Assembly (NCBI GenBank): GCA_030248225.1
Contig: JASANE010000610.1
Coordinates: 38,646-102,645, forward strand
DNA: 64,000 nucleotides
Reading direction: 5' to 3'
Source of the DNA: Trileptium ribeirensis
Lineage: Eukaryota; Nematoda; Enoplea; Enoplida; Thoracostomopsidae
The position numbers were made by a program, and so were the translations under genes. Every line of letters starts with the position of its first letter. The stretch's first letter is position 1. The notes beneath the pieces are model-generated. The model was given only the letters and a program-made list of their open reading frames with translations, was not told the DNA's origin and made no database searches. Below, one piece after another: positions 46,931 to 58,080 of the stretch.

Positions 46931-47879
46931 TTTTGTAAAGTTGTGTGTCAATTATTCAACAAGTAAATTAGGTGAGTGACAATTTAAATATCTAATTGTT
47001 TTACGTTATGTACATCTTTCAATTCAAAATTAACTAGAGGTATCAGACATACTTTTTTGTAGAAGTAGATGCACGAGATATTTTGCGTCACCGTGTCTTT
47101 GTCTTACTGTTATCTTAATTACAAAACTAGTGATTGGTCGTATATATAAAGTTTAAATTCGTTGGTAAAGCGTGTGTAGAAAATTTGATTCGTGTTTTTT
47201 ATCGCGACCTATACTGCTTCATTGCCAAACCTGCAGCCGCTCGAGACGTTCGCTGTATCGAGTATGTCACTTTACAAGGGAAATTGTAAAGAGTCGCTGT
47301 ATATATATATATTAAAATTTGCAAATTCACCGTAAAATTTTAAAGTGCTGAACAACCTGCAATAACATTGGTATAATTTTGGTTTCTAGAAAAATCTACA
47401 GAGTAATGTGGCTAGCTGACAAATCTAATTAGTAGATTTGGCTGGGTCACAATATCCTCAAGTGCAAAAATTGCTTTGCTCAGTTGATTAGTTCAAAGGT
47501 CAATGTTTCGTGATCTTTACGTGAAGGATAATTGGCTTGCACTGAACAAAAAATACGCTTATCGTTAACAGTTTGACGTTGGTTGTTTTATGTCAAGTCA
47601 ATAATTCTGTTTTAACCAGTAAATTTCAAAACCTTGTTAGTTTACGTTGTAGCAGGCGGCGACCAATATTGTATGGAGTTTTGAATGTCATTGCTCGGTC
47701 GTGCGAGCGTAACATTTTAGTTTGATGGGCAAATTAGAACAATATTGTATAACAATAATAATGTGGTTGCTGCAAGCCATGTGAGAAAAGTCCGAATATT
47801 TTTTGTTTAATTCCCGCAAGGCTTTGTGCACAACAATGTTGTCCCATGTTACCTTTAGAACGATATTTGCTTCCAACAC

Positions 47880-48045
47880 TTAAAATTTTGTACGCTCCCA
47901 GCCTTGTCCTCTCAGGTGAACCTGCCCTCTCCACCATTCCATCTCCCGAGCGCATCTTCCGTTTTTTTGGAATAGTATTGCCAAGCGCTTGGTCATATTT
48001 GCTAAAAATTGGCACACAGAAAAAATTAAAGTATCTAAACGTTGG
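47880..48045 (+). pseudogene. Possible hAT transposase C-terminal remnant
   Basis: One frame reads LSTIPSPERIFRFFGIVLPS then LLKIG...KLKYLNV, resembling the hAT dimerisation region (ATSxPSERxFSxAG...LLP...LxFLN). Short and isolated; tentative. Confidence 0.3.
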
Positions 48046-48649
48046 GTGGGGGACTTTCAGGATTTACTCCCACACCACCGAGGCCGTCTAGTCCCCTAAG
48101 CCGACGAACCTTTGACCTGTAAGCAGTCGATGATATTTTTTATACATTTATTTTGTAGAGAAGCAAACCCTTTTTATGGCGAAGCAGGCTCACAATTTTT
48201 TTTCTGGGGGAACACCATAACGTTGCAAGTCCCACGTTAGCAAGTGTTCGCTGACAAGTATTTTCTTGCAATGACCAACACGACAAAACTTGGAATAATT
48301 ATAAGTGTTATTTTAAGAAAAATTTGCACTGGATAATTTTTTACGCTGTTGGACCCATGATTTGCCGTTCTTTGTTTGCATGCCATGTTGACACAATTGC
48401 TTCTATCGTATTCGGCAACGCGCAAATCTATAGACACGTTCGAGTAATCTATATTAAAAAGGGGCGAAATTAACCGATTTTTGATGCCAAAACCAATACA
48501 CATTCCAGTAACGTACGCACATATATATTGAATAAATGATGAAATTGGACGATTTTAGGAGCATGAATTATTTAAGTTTTCGTCCGGCACCGTTCCGTAG
48601 GTTTCATAACAGTCAATGTGAGGGTTACTATAAATCACATTTTTCAACC

Positions 48650-48850
48650 GGTTAAATACCTTTACAATCCATCGTTCACCATAACAAGCGGAAAGTAAGA
48701 AATTTTAACTTTTTAGGGGTATTTTTAAACTGGTTGATAGTGTGAAAACAGCTGCTCTGACAAAAATGTATAACATCAAAGTTGTAGCTCGAATGATTCT
48801 TCCATATTTCGACCCGATGCCTTTAGTAAGCGTTATAAGTGCAATTCGTG
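48650..48850 (+). repeat. Interspersed repeat D, copy 2
   Basis: Inverse-orientation partner of 1000-1235, sharing CTGCTCTGACAAAAATG, AAAGTTGTAGCTCG and the TTTTTAAACTGG block. It lies about 500 bp upstream of the CCDC25 start codon. Confidence 0.5.
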
Positions 48851-49354
48851 TCGGTTTTGTGCATATTTAGGTAGGACATCATGGGAGCAGCGCAAACACA
48901 ACGCTAGGTGAACAATTTCTAAATGTGTTTAATTTGAGGAAACCCCAGTCGTTGCGTTTGCTCTGTCGCAATAAGTTATATATGAGCTAAATCCACATGA
49001 AATACACTATGGGGGTTCTTCAAAAGTATAAATTTCCAAAATAGCTTTTGATTAACTGGAGATAACATGAATCTTATTTAAGTGTAAATTTAATGAATAA
49101 ATTGTCATACTCTTTACCTATGATTTAGTGTAGTTACGGAAAGAAACAACAACAGTACTGATTATCAGTCATCGTTTTACCAATATTGTGCGCAAAATTA
49201 TCGTTTTTGTCTCTTCATTTTGTTGCTTACTAAAAACTACCAGCTTTCTGTTGCTAAATCCTCATAAGCGTCAAATTATAGCGTCTATGATTGCAACTGC
49301 TTTTTATGATTTTGGTGCCACCGTAAAACGCACATTCGCTGCGAATCGCTCGAA

Positions 49355-49483
49355 ATGGTGTTTTATTTTATTAGCAATGTTGTTTCACCACCTGCGACAA
49401 TTTTTATGGGTGTCGACAAGCATGAAAACGAAGAGCTGATACGATGGGGCTTTCCCGAGGACGTCTGGTTCCACGTTGACAAA
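49355..49483 (+). CDS. CCDC25: CCDC25 exon 1
   Basis: ATG at 49355 gives [19 protein letters not shown], aligning residue by residue with the N-terminus of CCDC25, so this is the start. It ends GTT GAC AAA before the donor GTAAGA (43 codons, phase 0). An upstream ORF at 49188 overlaps in another frame and has no similarity. Confidence 0.95.
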
Positions 49484-52400
49484 GTAAGAATGAAATTAGC
49501 CACTAAAGTGCAAATAATTGAAGTCCTAAGCAACAATTATTAGGTTTTGGATATTTTGTTTATACATTTATCAAAGAATTTTGTGGATGATTCCTATTTC
49601 AGAAGCCTGATGCATGGGTGTGTGCTCTAAGCTAATGTCCAAATAATACAAAAAGTTGGAGACACGTGATATAGAGTTGAATGACACTGATATAAGCTGT
49701 ATCTGTTTCAGAACGTCTACAAGCCTTGACAAATCACCATAGGTGACAGTGAGGTTCAAGTTACCCCTTCTCGCTAAACCGAATGTAGTTGCCTATCTGG
49801 CTCGTCGCAAGTCGCATAATTTTTTGCAGTTATTTTAGTCAAATTTTAGCACCCCCCTCTCCCAATGCCGACGAGGCTTAGGCACTTATACGGCAGATGT
49901 TGTTGTATCCAAACTGCCAAAATACAGAACAAAGTGCTATATGGACTAGTACTTGGTTGAATAATATTTATCAGGTAATACACAGCATGGTCTCGTTGAA
50001 TTTCTCAGTAGGTTTCCTATTTTATCGTATTCCATCAATTACTACAGGTGTCGTCAGCCCACGTGTACCTGAGACTGCACAAAGGTCAGACCCTGGACGA
50101 CGTTCCGACTCAGTTGCTAGACGATTGCGCTCAACTTGTCAAAGCGAACAGTATACAAGGCAACAAAATGAACAATATAAAAGTAAGGCGTCGTCTGGCA
50201 GGTCTTGTCTTGTACGAAAGCTTGATACTGAGCTTGTTATTAGATTTGATGATGAGCTAGAGTATAGTCAAAGTTAAAGTAAGCAAGTGGTAATTGTGGC
50301 GTAACGTTGTTTAGCGCCACATTGTCTCTTTTACCTATAGTCTTAAAAACTGAAAACATATAACAAAAGTGTCCACTATCTGGTGAATTTTTATAAAAGT
50401 TGTGGTGATAATGAATAACTCTATGCTTCCAGTATTGTTTGAGAGCGCCACAATACCTAGAGATGGAACTGGTTATTTCGAGTATGTGACCCGGTATATA
50501 CTGAACCGCTGTGTACCAGAATCCGGAAGCAGTCTTTTCCGCAGTTTGCTCATCCTAATAGGACAGCTGTCCTTGCCAGCGTCGATCTTAAGCAGGGACA
50601 CAGTAGAAACTGAAGTGCGCGTAGACCAAGGTATCTGACAATGATTGGTCTAAATTAGCAATGTGAATTCGACCAGGAAGGTGGAAGATTAATAAAAGGG
50701 CTGCTTTGTGGAACATGTTTATGACGTGCAGCGTGCAGCCCGAAAACAGGATTTAACGCCATGTACAGCAGATATTTTCCTTTTGATATCAGTTTCATAC
50801 GCATGTTCTTCCCACTTGCTTGTAATTCGCGCGTGAGCGGCTTCATATGATTGTAAAATTACTTCCAAGACACAACCAAATGGCTTATATTGAACTCTAA
50901 CACCTTACGAAAAATTCATTGTAATCTGTCTCTAATGGTTTCCCAAGCAGATATTCAACTATTTTCTAACTACGTTTCTTTTACGAATTTGCAGGATTAT
51001 TATACTTTCGTCTGTTTGACAAATATCTTGTATGTAAGTATTACCATGACCGGGTCATTATCATGGCGTAGTCACCGGTCACTGGTATATCCGCGGCACC
51101 GGGTGTCAATATGGTTACCCTGTTCCATCTCTTACCCATAACATAATTATGCTGCTGGTTATGGAAATCTGCGTGACTTTTATTAGGCACGATGAAGAGG
51201 TATTCGGCAGAGATGTATTGTATTAACCTTCAGTTGCAAATACTTAGGGTTTTACGAATGATTATGACTATGTGCTGCTCTTCGATTTGTGTTATGATAA
51301 TCATCATGAATCAGTAATTACTACTGGAGCACCATCTTCTTAGTCAACACTACCACAAATAAATTGCGTTATTATTTTATCACCTGACGCTTAAAAGAAC
51401 TTTTTAATTCATGATACGGATGTTCGGTTTCTTCGTTATTAGTGTTAAAGCTAGAGATTTTTATTATGGATAATTTTAAACTCAAGCCTGTACTGAATTT
51501 TTAATGTTTTGTGCCGACATGTTGCTTGAACGGTGTACCAAAGGTCTGTCTTGGTGAGTTTAGACTTCCCTTTTTCACCGAAAAATGTGGCAAAGCGAAT
51601 TTATAATTTGTGTGACAAAAGATCGTTGTTTCAACTACCCACATAGCTCAAGCCATGACCGCTGGACTTAAAGAGGTCTGAATTGCTCTGGCCTGTTCGA
51701 ATCTTTAGCGTCCGTTTTTAAATCACTCTTCGAATCCTCCTTTTAGATTCATTTGTATACACCCAACAAAACCTTGTCATTGCTGTAGGTCGTATACACG
51801 ATGTGGGAAAACTTGAGCAAAACAGGTGAAATGGCGGTGGGACAAATTGGATTCCATCGACAAAAAGAGGTTCGGACTATTGCGGTTGAGAAACGTCTTA
51901 ACGAAATTGTCAATCGGCTCAACAAAACAAAAGTCGAGCGAACCGACGTCGACTTCAAGGGAGAACGAGAAGAACGGGACAGGCTAGAGCGGGAAGATAT
52001 TAAGGCTCGGGTAACTTATAAGTTTTTAGTCTGAAAAATGTTTTAAGAGTAATGATATTATTTATAGTTCTGATGCCTTTTCAAGTTTAGTTTCGCATGT
52101 TTTGTAACGGTGACACATTAGTCATAGTGCCTTTATGCGAAAAAGCACATTTTGGACCTGTGACCTATATTTGATAAACAGGTCGTTGCTAAATTATTCG
52201 TTTAAGCTATATTATTTACCTGAAATTTCAACATAATATGCTCGAACGTACGTTCTTGGCTAGTAATTTAATATTTTATTTACGTAGAATAATCTTATAT
52301 GCGGGCATTGCGCAAATTGCTTTGTATTTTCACTGTTCCAACCACAGAGCTTGCACTGGTTATCATATTCACTTTTTGAAGACAGTGTAATCGGAAAACA

Positions 52401-54101
52401 TTTTGTAACGATGCCGTCGGATTTCATTCTAAAGCATTGGGGAGAACGAAGCACAATCTGAACTGATATGCAGGGAATAACCGGAACCAAAATTTACCGA
52501 AACCGGAACCAGCAACCGGAACCGTCCATTTAAACCGGATCCGGAACCGGAACCTGGTCTTCGAAATTTATAGTATTTATAGTAAAACAGATGATGGAAG
52601 AAATGAAGGTATAGTGGATTTAAAATGCATTAAAAATAACTTTTACATTAAACTTAAGGTTTTGCGATGGTATTATTGCCTTTCTGAAACTTTAAAGAGA
52701 CTGAGGAAGCTAATAATGTTTATTTATCGATCAAATATGTCGGTTTTTGGACATTCAGAGCAAAAAATGTCTTCCACTATACACCATTGCGTATACCGCG
52801 TCAAATCGAATGTGCTTACAAAGCTTGGAGCGTAGAATACACACTTTCGCTCTGTTTCCAGTCGCCTCCTTTTACCACACATACGTTTGTTGCATGCTCT
52901 TCTGTAGGAAACTTAAAATTATTGGTTTATATGATTCTAAGAGAAAATAATAGATAGAAGGTAATTTTCTGATCAGTGGTCAGAGACACTGTTTAGGCTA
53001 GCGTTGGACAAACAGTGCCCGTCAGTTACATCATAATGATGATAACTTTCTAATTAGAATGCTATAAATAAGACACACTGTGATGCTGCTCGCACAGTTT
53101 CAATAAATACAGTTCATTGCCAAGAAAGCAGTTTCTAGCTGCGTTGCAGATAACGTTAGTTTACTTCAATTTAGACTGATTTACCAAGCTTACAAGCGCG
53201 CTGGCGGGTACTTGACGCAATTTATGTTAGCCAAGCATACCCTAAGTACTTCTGCGTAAGCCATACTCTGTTACCGATTTGGACCGGTTTAATTCAAACG
53301 TATCCCACAGACTTCTGGATGTGTAAAATAGCTGTTACACGCATCGACCTGGCTTTGATTTAACAAACTCCTGCAGGTTATTATGAAAAATTCCTGCTCA
53401 AATTATGTGCCCTACTTACGTTTTACACGGCAAATTGGTTAGTTAATCTTTTCTTTTGCTTGGTTGTATTGGAGCTTGATCATTGTATAATATATATTAC
53501 ATATGTTTGGATTACAGGATAAAGAAAAAACGTGGAAAATTTCAAACAAAATTTTTAAACCGGAATTCCGGTTCCGGTATGGTTTTTGCCCTTTGCCGGA
53601 ACCGGAACCGGAACACGATTTTAGCCGGAACCGGAATTCCGGTTACTCCCTGCTGATATGATATCGAAATCTTTGGAGATCGGGCCGAAATCAGTCATGG
53701 TGTGGCCAACATGTTTAGATAACTATATGAGTGTTATCCCTTTCGCAAGAATTCATATTATTGGTACTATAAATTTACGCTTTTTTAAGTCGAAGCAAAA
53801 CAATAGTCTTTATAGCAAAAGCAAGAGTTGGAGTGGGATTTGTAAAATCGTTTTACGGTAATCGCAAATTATTATATATTTAGCGATTGGAAGTCGAACC
53901 AAATTGTTCAGTTCCTTCATTCATTGATAATAAACATTCTGTATTCTGTTTTGGGATCGCGAAACGCGTGCGAAAGAACGTGAAGAGCAAAAGCGACGTG
54001 AGGAAGAAAAGCGTCTTCGATCATACGACTCACTGTTTACCAATCCAACGTCGGTTACCACAAACAAAGATGATGATAATGATTCGGACGATTTTATGTG
54101 A
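49355..54101 (+). CDS. CCDC25: CCDC25 homologue (NFACT-R / DUF814 family), complete
   Basis: Four exons (49355-49483, 50048-50182, 51789-52010, 53955-54101) join to 210 codons plus TGA; the human protein is of almost the same length. Sequence hallmarks are MVFYFISN at the start, [32 protein letters not shown], the [17 protein letters not shown] segment, [23 protein letters not shown], then a charged Lys/Glu/Arg coiled-coil tail and the terminal DNDSDDFM. Residues about 1-125 form the NFACT-R-like domain; about 125-190 are helical coiled coil. CCDC25 is conserved through eukaryotes; in mammals it has been described as a receptor for extracellular trap DNA, and its basal cellular role is not settled. 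The last intron lacks an AG acceptor (GG at 53953-53954) and carries a hAT MITE. Confidence 0.95.
50048..50182 (+). CDS. CCDC25: CCDC25 exon 2
   Basis: Starts after TACTACAG with GTG TCG TCA GCC ([13 protein letters not shown]) and ends AAC AAT ATA AAA before GTAAGG. It has 45 codons, phase 0 at both ends, and covers the central NFACT-R motifs including [14 protein letters not shown]. Confidence 0.95.
51789..52010 (+). CDS. CCDC25: CCDC25 exon 3
   Basis: Starts after GCTGTAG with GTC GTA TAC ACG (VVYTMWENL) and contains [13 protein letters not shown] and the beginning of the charged helix ([13 protein letters not shown]). The donor is GTAACT after CGG at 52010. It has 74 codons, phase 0 at both ends. 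Confidence 0.95.
52471..53652. mobile_element. hAT MITE (AACCGGAA family), copy 2, in CCDC25 intron 3
   Basis: CAGGGAATAACCGGAA at the left, TTCCGGTTACTCCCTG at the right, flanked by an exact 8-bp duplication CTGATATG (52463-52470, 53653-53660). It is 1182 bp and lies in the same orientation as copy 1. It ends about 300 bp before the unusual acceptor of CCDC25 exon 4. Confidence 0.85.
53955..54101 (+). CDS. CCDC25: CCDC25 exon 4 (acceptor non-canonical)
   Basis: The frame [20 protein letters not shown] leads to LRSYDSLF and a [10 protein letters not shown] end with TGA at 54099-54101, matching the CCDC25 C-terminus. Joining 52010 to 53955 gives exactly the residue spacing of the human protein from KA(Q/R) to SY(S/D)SL (30 residues in both). 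The two bases before 53955 are GG, preceded by a pyrimidine-rich tract. No AG lies in the open part of this frame at a position that keeps both phase and length, and a TAA closes the frame upstream. Confidence 0.85.
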   Translation, partial: DRETRAKEREEQKRREEEKRLRSYDSLFTNPTSVTTNKDDDNDSDDFM

Positions 54102-54319
54102 TGCGTCATCGTCGCTGTGATTCTCTAGCTGCAGATCAATGCGAATACCTACTGCGATTACTGCGGTAAAAACCTTTTTGAAGTGTCACGCACTAAATGT
54201 TACATTTTGGATGGCATTTTTGCCCTTTTCGCGTGAGATGCTGAGTTTATGGCGAAGATTGATGACTTCTAAGAGTTATATTGGTGCCTGGGTATACGGT
54301 AATTATATTATAACATACA

Positions 54320-54325
54320 AATAAA
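54320..54325 (+). promoter_or_regulatory. Candidate poly(A) signal of CCDC25
   Basis: AATAAA about 220 bp after the CCDC25 stop codon is the first clear signal downstream. Confidence 0.4.
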
Positions 54326-56769
54326 TATTTCGCCGAAGGTTCTATTGTCTCGCTGAACATGTTCAGTTTTATCAATATAAACTCATTGCCAAAAATGGAC
54401 AGTGTTCCTTCAGAAATCGTTTTAAGTTTGTTCGAGAGCAACGTATGGAATGATTTTGAAAACTAAATATTCGATCCGATGTTTTAGTGTTGTTGGCAAA
54501 AGTTATATAATTGCTTTCTATGAAACTGTTTTGTTATTCGAGGTTTGTTCGAGCATCTCTTTAGTGTTCGGTGTTCCTTTGAAGTGTATTTGTTCGAACA
54601 CCGACAACCATTTCTGGTGGAAATGTGGAGTATGTCAACCATTTTAGTTTATGCGGTATCTGGAGATTATAGTGCAACTAATTTTTGCTAAGTGAAAAAA
54701 TTAATGTGTTGCAGAGTCCGTCAATATTATAACGTGGAATTAGCTCGTGTCTATAAGGTAAATAATTATAGTCTCGTGTGCCTTTGTATTTAAGAATACA
54801 GCTCATGACCAATTTTGTGTGTTTCCAACTGAGTTATATGGGCTGGAATAAACATGTAAGAGAGAAATATAAAAGACGTACTGTGTGCCTTTCGTTACTT
54901 GGAGAGAACCCAGCTTTGGTGCAAGTGAAGTGTTTGTTGTTATAAAACCCCGATTAACTAAGCAGTATATGCTGTGATCCCACGGTCATGTATTTGCTTT
55001 ATCTATTGATACGAATGATGCAGTATATAAAAGTTGTAAATTTTAGTAAATGATTATAGGTACGTACGTATACATATGTGAGTGGTTGAGAAAAAGTATA
55101 TATTAGAATATAGATTAACCTACAGGTTATGAATCTATTCACTGCATACAATGTGTATATTTAGCGCTGTAACAGTTGTGGCCACTTGGGTCCAAGTAAC
55201 TGTGAAACGAAAAATTTTATTCACATCGAAACACATTCTATTAATGTAAATTTAAGTGAAGATCTTGCCGATAAGTTTCAGATAAGCAAGAATGCACCGG
55301 TAGAGAACATTATACTCGTATCGACATACAACTAAGCTGTGCACAGGCTAAGACTGTCCCATTTCATACCATACCGGAATCCAGAAAAAATTTTCAACGT
55401 TAACATCTAACAACTATCGTGGATATATAACTTCCCAACACAACCCTGAGTTGCAATCAACCTACATTAGTTATTGCTGAACATACAAGGTAGTTTTTAT
55501 CTCATGCCTAAGGCAGTAGTCATGCGTGAGTTCAGTTTAGGTTTGCACGCCAATGTTGTTCTTTTTTAAAAGCATGAATGGATAAAAAATGCGAATACCA
55601 ATTGCAAAAATGTGAACGCGAATTTGGGCTCTGCGATGTACGAATGGTATTTACGCTCGTGCACATTTGTCAATTTTGCACGTTTGTCTGCGTTCCTTGA
55701 ACAAATCAGACACCAATGTTTGTTGTCCATTTGTGTATTATAGCATGCAAGAAAAGGCGCGATTGGCACTCGCTTTTGCGCTTCAACGCGGTCAGGAAAA
55801 TGTGGTGCTAAATCGCAAAAATCTGACCGTGAACAGTGCTTACGCGTTGCCGCATCGCGAACCGTGCACGCGTACATAAGAGAAAATCGTTATTTGTTCA
55901 CGTTCATCGCTTTTACTGTCGTGAACTGACTTGACAAAAACCAGCCCATGTGTCCGCACCTAAGGTGAATTGAGGCATTACAGAAAATAAAAACGTTGGA
56001 CACTGTTTTTGCCAATGACACCTTCATGAAACATTGGCGAATATGTGTCGACAGTGTAATTGAAGTTCTCATAATGACCCTTCATTAGTATCAGGTTGCA
56101 TGATATTCATGCCTAATGTATATGCTATTTCAGTTCAACTTCATTCATAAATCGTGAGTTTGTGGATGTCAGTATATAACTGTGAGGATGTATTTTATCT
56201 GCGTCGATTGGGAGCTGCGCCTCGTTCTGCTCCGTAGCTCTGCCGCTATGTTATTACGTAAAATGCACATGAAACACTGTCAATTCACGTGAATTTTGTT
56301 TATTTTCAACTGATTCTGCTTAGTCAAAAGCGAATTTTTATCAGAAACGATTCTCGTAAAGCCATATTATTAGAATTTATATTATGAAGCACTATTGTTG
56401 TCGGCAAATAAGCTAAAGTAATGGGTCATTTTATCAACGTACTGTCATTCATTTTAGTAATTCATACAGACTGCGTTATTGACGAAAAAATAGCGTATCT
56501 GCACTACAACATTTCTTTTTTATTTTGGGTCTTTCATAAAGTGGAGTTTGTATACAATGTGGGAAATTTTATCGCTGTAATCAACCGGACTTTGATCTTT
56601 TGTCTGGGAGACCTTTGTGCCGATTGCTAGTACGCCTGAGCTCTTGTCTTAAAGGATCATTGATGGGTGTGTGATATTACATTTCGCTATTAACATTCAG
56701 ACCCCATTTGAATCTGTAGCTCAAAAGGGTTAGTAAAGCGGTAAGCTTAGTTCGGTTACCTCATTCATA
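54326..56769. other. Intergenic, no gene recognised
   Basis: 55600-55880 is GC-richer, with short ORFs on both strands (for example MQEKARLALAFALQRGQENV at 55744), which could be an old coding remnant but matches no family I know. The rest is AT-rich. Confidence 0.35.
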
Positions 56770-57030
56770 TTATCTTTTTCCCGAATGAATTATTGTGTAT
56801 TTTGTACAAAGTTGAGCATTCGTTTGCCGCTGTAGTGGATTGAACCTAGATCGTTTTGATGCGAGCCTTGTACGTTAGCCACTACGCTATTTAAGAGCTA
56901 TTGTTTGGTTCCTTAAGGAAATTACCAAAGAAAGAAGCCAATAACGACGCGCGTACAAGTGCACGACAAACTCGGTTAATGCATTGCGTCGCAACGTACG
57001 CTGTCACGACTGAATGCGGGAAAATAGCTA
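56770..57030. mobile_element. Diverged relative of the 24325 MITE
   Basis: It shares the layout of 24325-24589: a - strand tRNA-like segment (AGTGGCTAACGTACAAGG, AGGTTCAATCCAC), the palindrome GGTTCCTTAAGGAA (about 56909), then GTCGCAACGTACG. The ends (TTTTTCCCGAATGAAT, TGAATGCGGGAAAATA) are roughly inverted, but TTAA flanks are not evident. Confidence 0.55.
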
Positions 57031-57880
57031 GAAATCGGTTTATATGTATATTTGCATTGTATCCCTTAAATTAAAATTTTAATTTCCTGAAACGCTTTAA
57101 AAAAATCATCAACATCAAGCTTAATGCATATTTGTTTTTATTAAATGTTAGTTATGACCCTGTTATTATATACGTAAAATTTATCGTTATTGCCTTCATT
57201 CAAACCGTAGCCTGTATAAAATTTTAGAAGCTTTTACTTAAATAATTTATTTAATGCTTACTAGAAATATGTTTTAATCCGAAACATGAAATTTTGTCTC
57301 TGGTTTCACGTGAGTTGCAGCTGCACAAATACTATTTAAAGCACTATTATCTCGTGAACAGGTGACAGTATAACCTACCTCATTCCAGTTGGTTTGTTTT
57401 GCGTACGACTTATCATTGTATGTCATTTGATGAGTATTGTAACGTGTGAATTGTCGATTTTTTTGGTGCAAATCGACACCTGCAACTTGTGTGATATTTG
57501 TTAAACAGCGGTCTTTTTACTGCATATGAAAAGATTACTTTTTGTGTGTAATGGTCTGGTTCATGAATTAGACCTGTTTAAAGATTGTAAGTCATTTCGG
57601 AAGTGCATTTTTACCTCTATACAGTGAAATTATATTATGTTATTAGATTTGCAGCATGGTAAATTGGCAAGTAAAGGCATGATTCAACCTTTGATTTCAG
57701 TGGGGTTTAGGAGTATGAAATGTTTGTGTATATTTTGAAAATACCTCTTATCAAAGACATAGCGTGAATGATATCCGGATGACATTGCCCGTAACAGTTC
57801 CATGTATATACAATAAATCCTACCAGCAGCCACAACCTACTCTGAAGAGAATTACTTGACTACTATCTGCTTTCGCAAAG
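57031..57880. other. Intergenic, no gene recognised
   Basis: AT-rich sequence between the MITE relative and the SINE. Confidence 0.35.
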
Positions 57881-58080
57881 GTGGCCGAGTGGTTGGAGCG
57901 CCTGCTTCATAATCGTGAATTCAGCAGTTCGAATCCAGTGGTCGCGCTAATCTCCTTGTGCAAGGGACTCGGCCACAATTGCTTCAGAGTACCTATGCGA
58001 TAAACAGGTACACTAGACTTTGGTCTAGGCGGATAAAATGATGGGTGGTGTAAAGGGCAATCATCATGGCCAGCCTACAC
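57881..58080 (+). repeat. tRNA-Ser/Leu-like SINE
   Basis: GGTGGCCGAGTGGTTGGAGC (A box, class II-like D arm) and CAGTTCGAATCC (B box, about 57924) are followed by CTTGTGCAAGGGACTCGG, GTACCTATGCGATAAACAGG and GGCGGATAAAATGATGGG. The tail is laid out as in the SINE at 2061 (CTTGxGCAAGxGAC, GTACCTAT, AAAATGG), so the two probably share a family. A tRNA gene is excluded by the lack of a closing stem. Confidence 0.65.

Larger units (their letters stand above)
46931..49354. other. 5' flank of CCDC25
   Basis: Apart from the listed repeat D copy and the hAT-like remnant, nothing was recognised. No convincing TATA or initiator could be assigned to CCDC25. Confidence 0.35.

Noticed and set aside
54128..54173. 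Zinc-finger exon with YCDYCGK
   Set aside because: Short, directly after the CCDC25 stop, with stops soon after in the same frame and no matching neighbouring exon.
54715..54762. Exon-like segment reading VRQYYNVELARVYK between an AG and GTAAAT
   Set aside because: Attractive splice sites but only 14 residues, no recognisable family and no partner exons nearby.
55566..55879. Coding gene from the overlapping ORFs on both strands
   Set aside because: No known motifs, no splice context, and both strands equally open, as expected from GC-richer repeat DNA.
57881..57960. tRNA-Ser gene
   Set aside because: Class II-like D arm and B box but no closing acceptor stem; followed by the same SINE tail type as at 2061.
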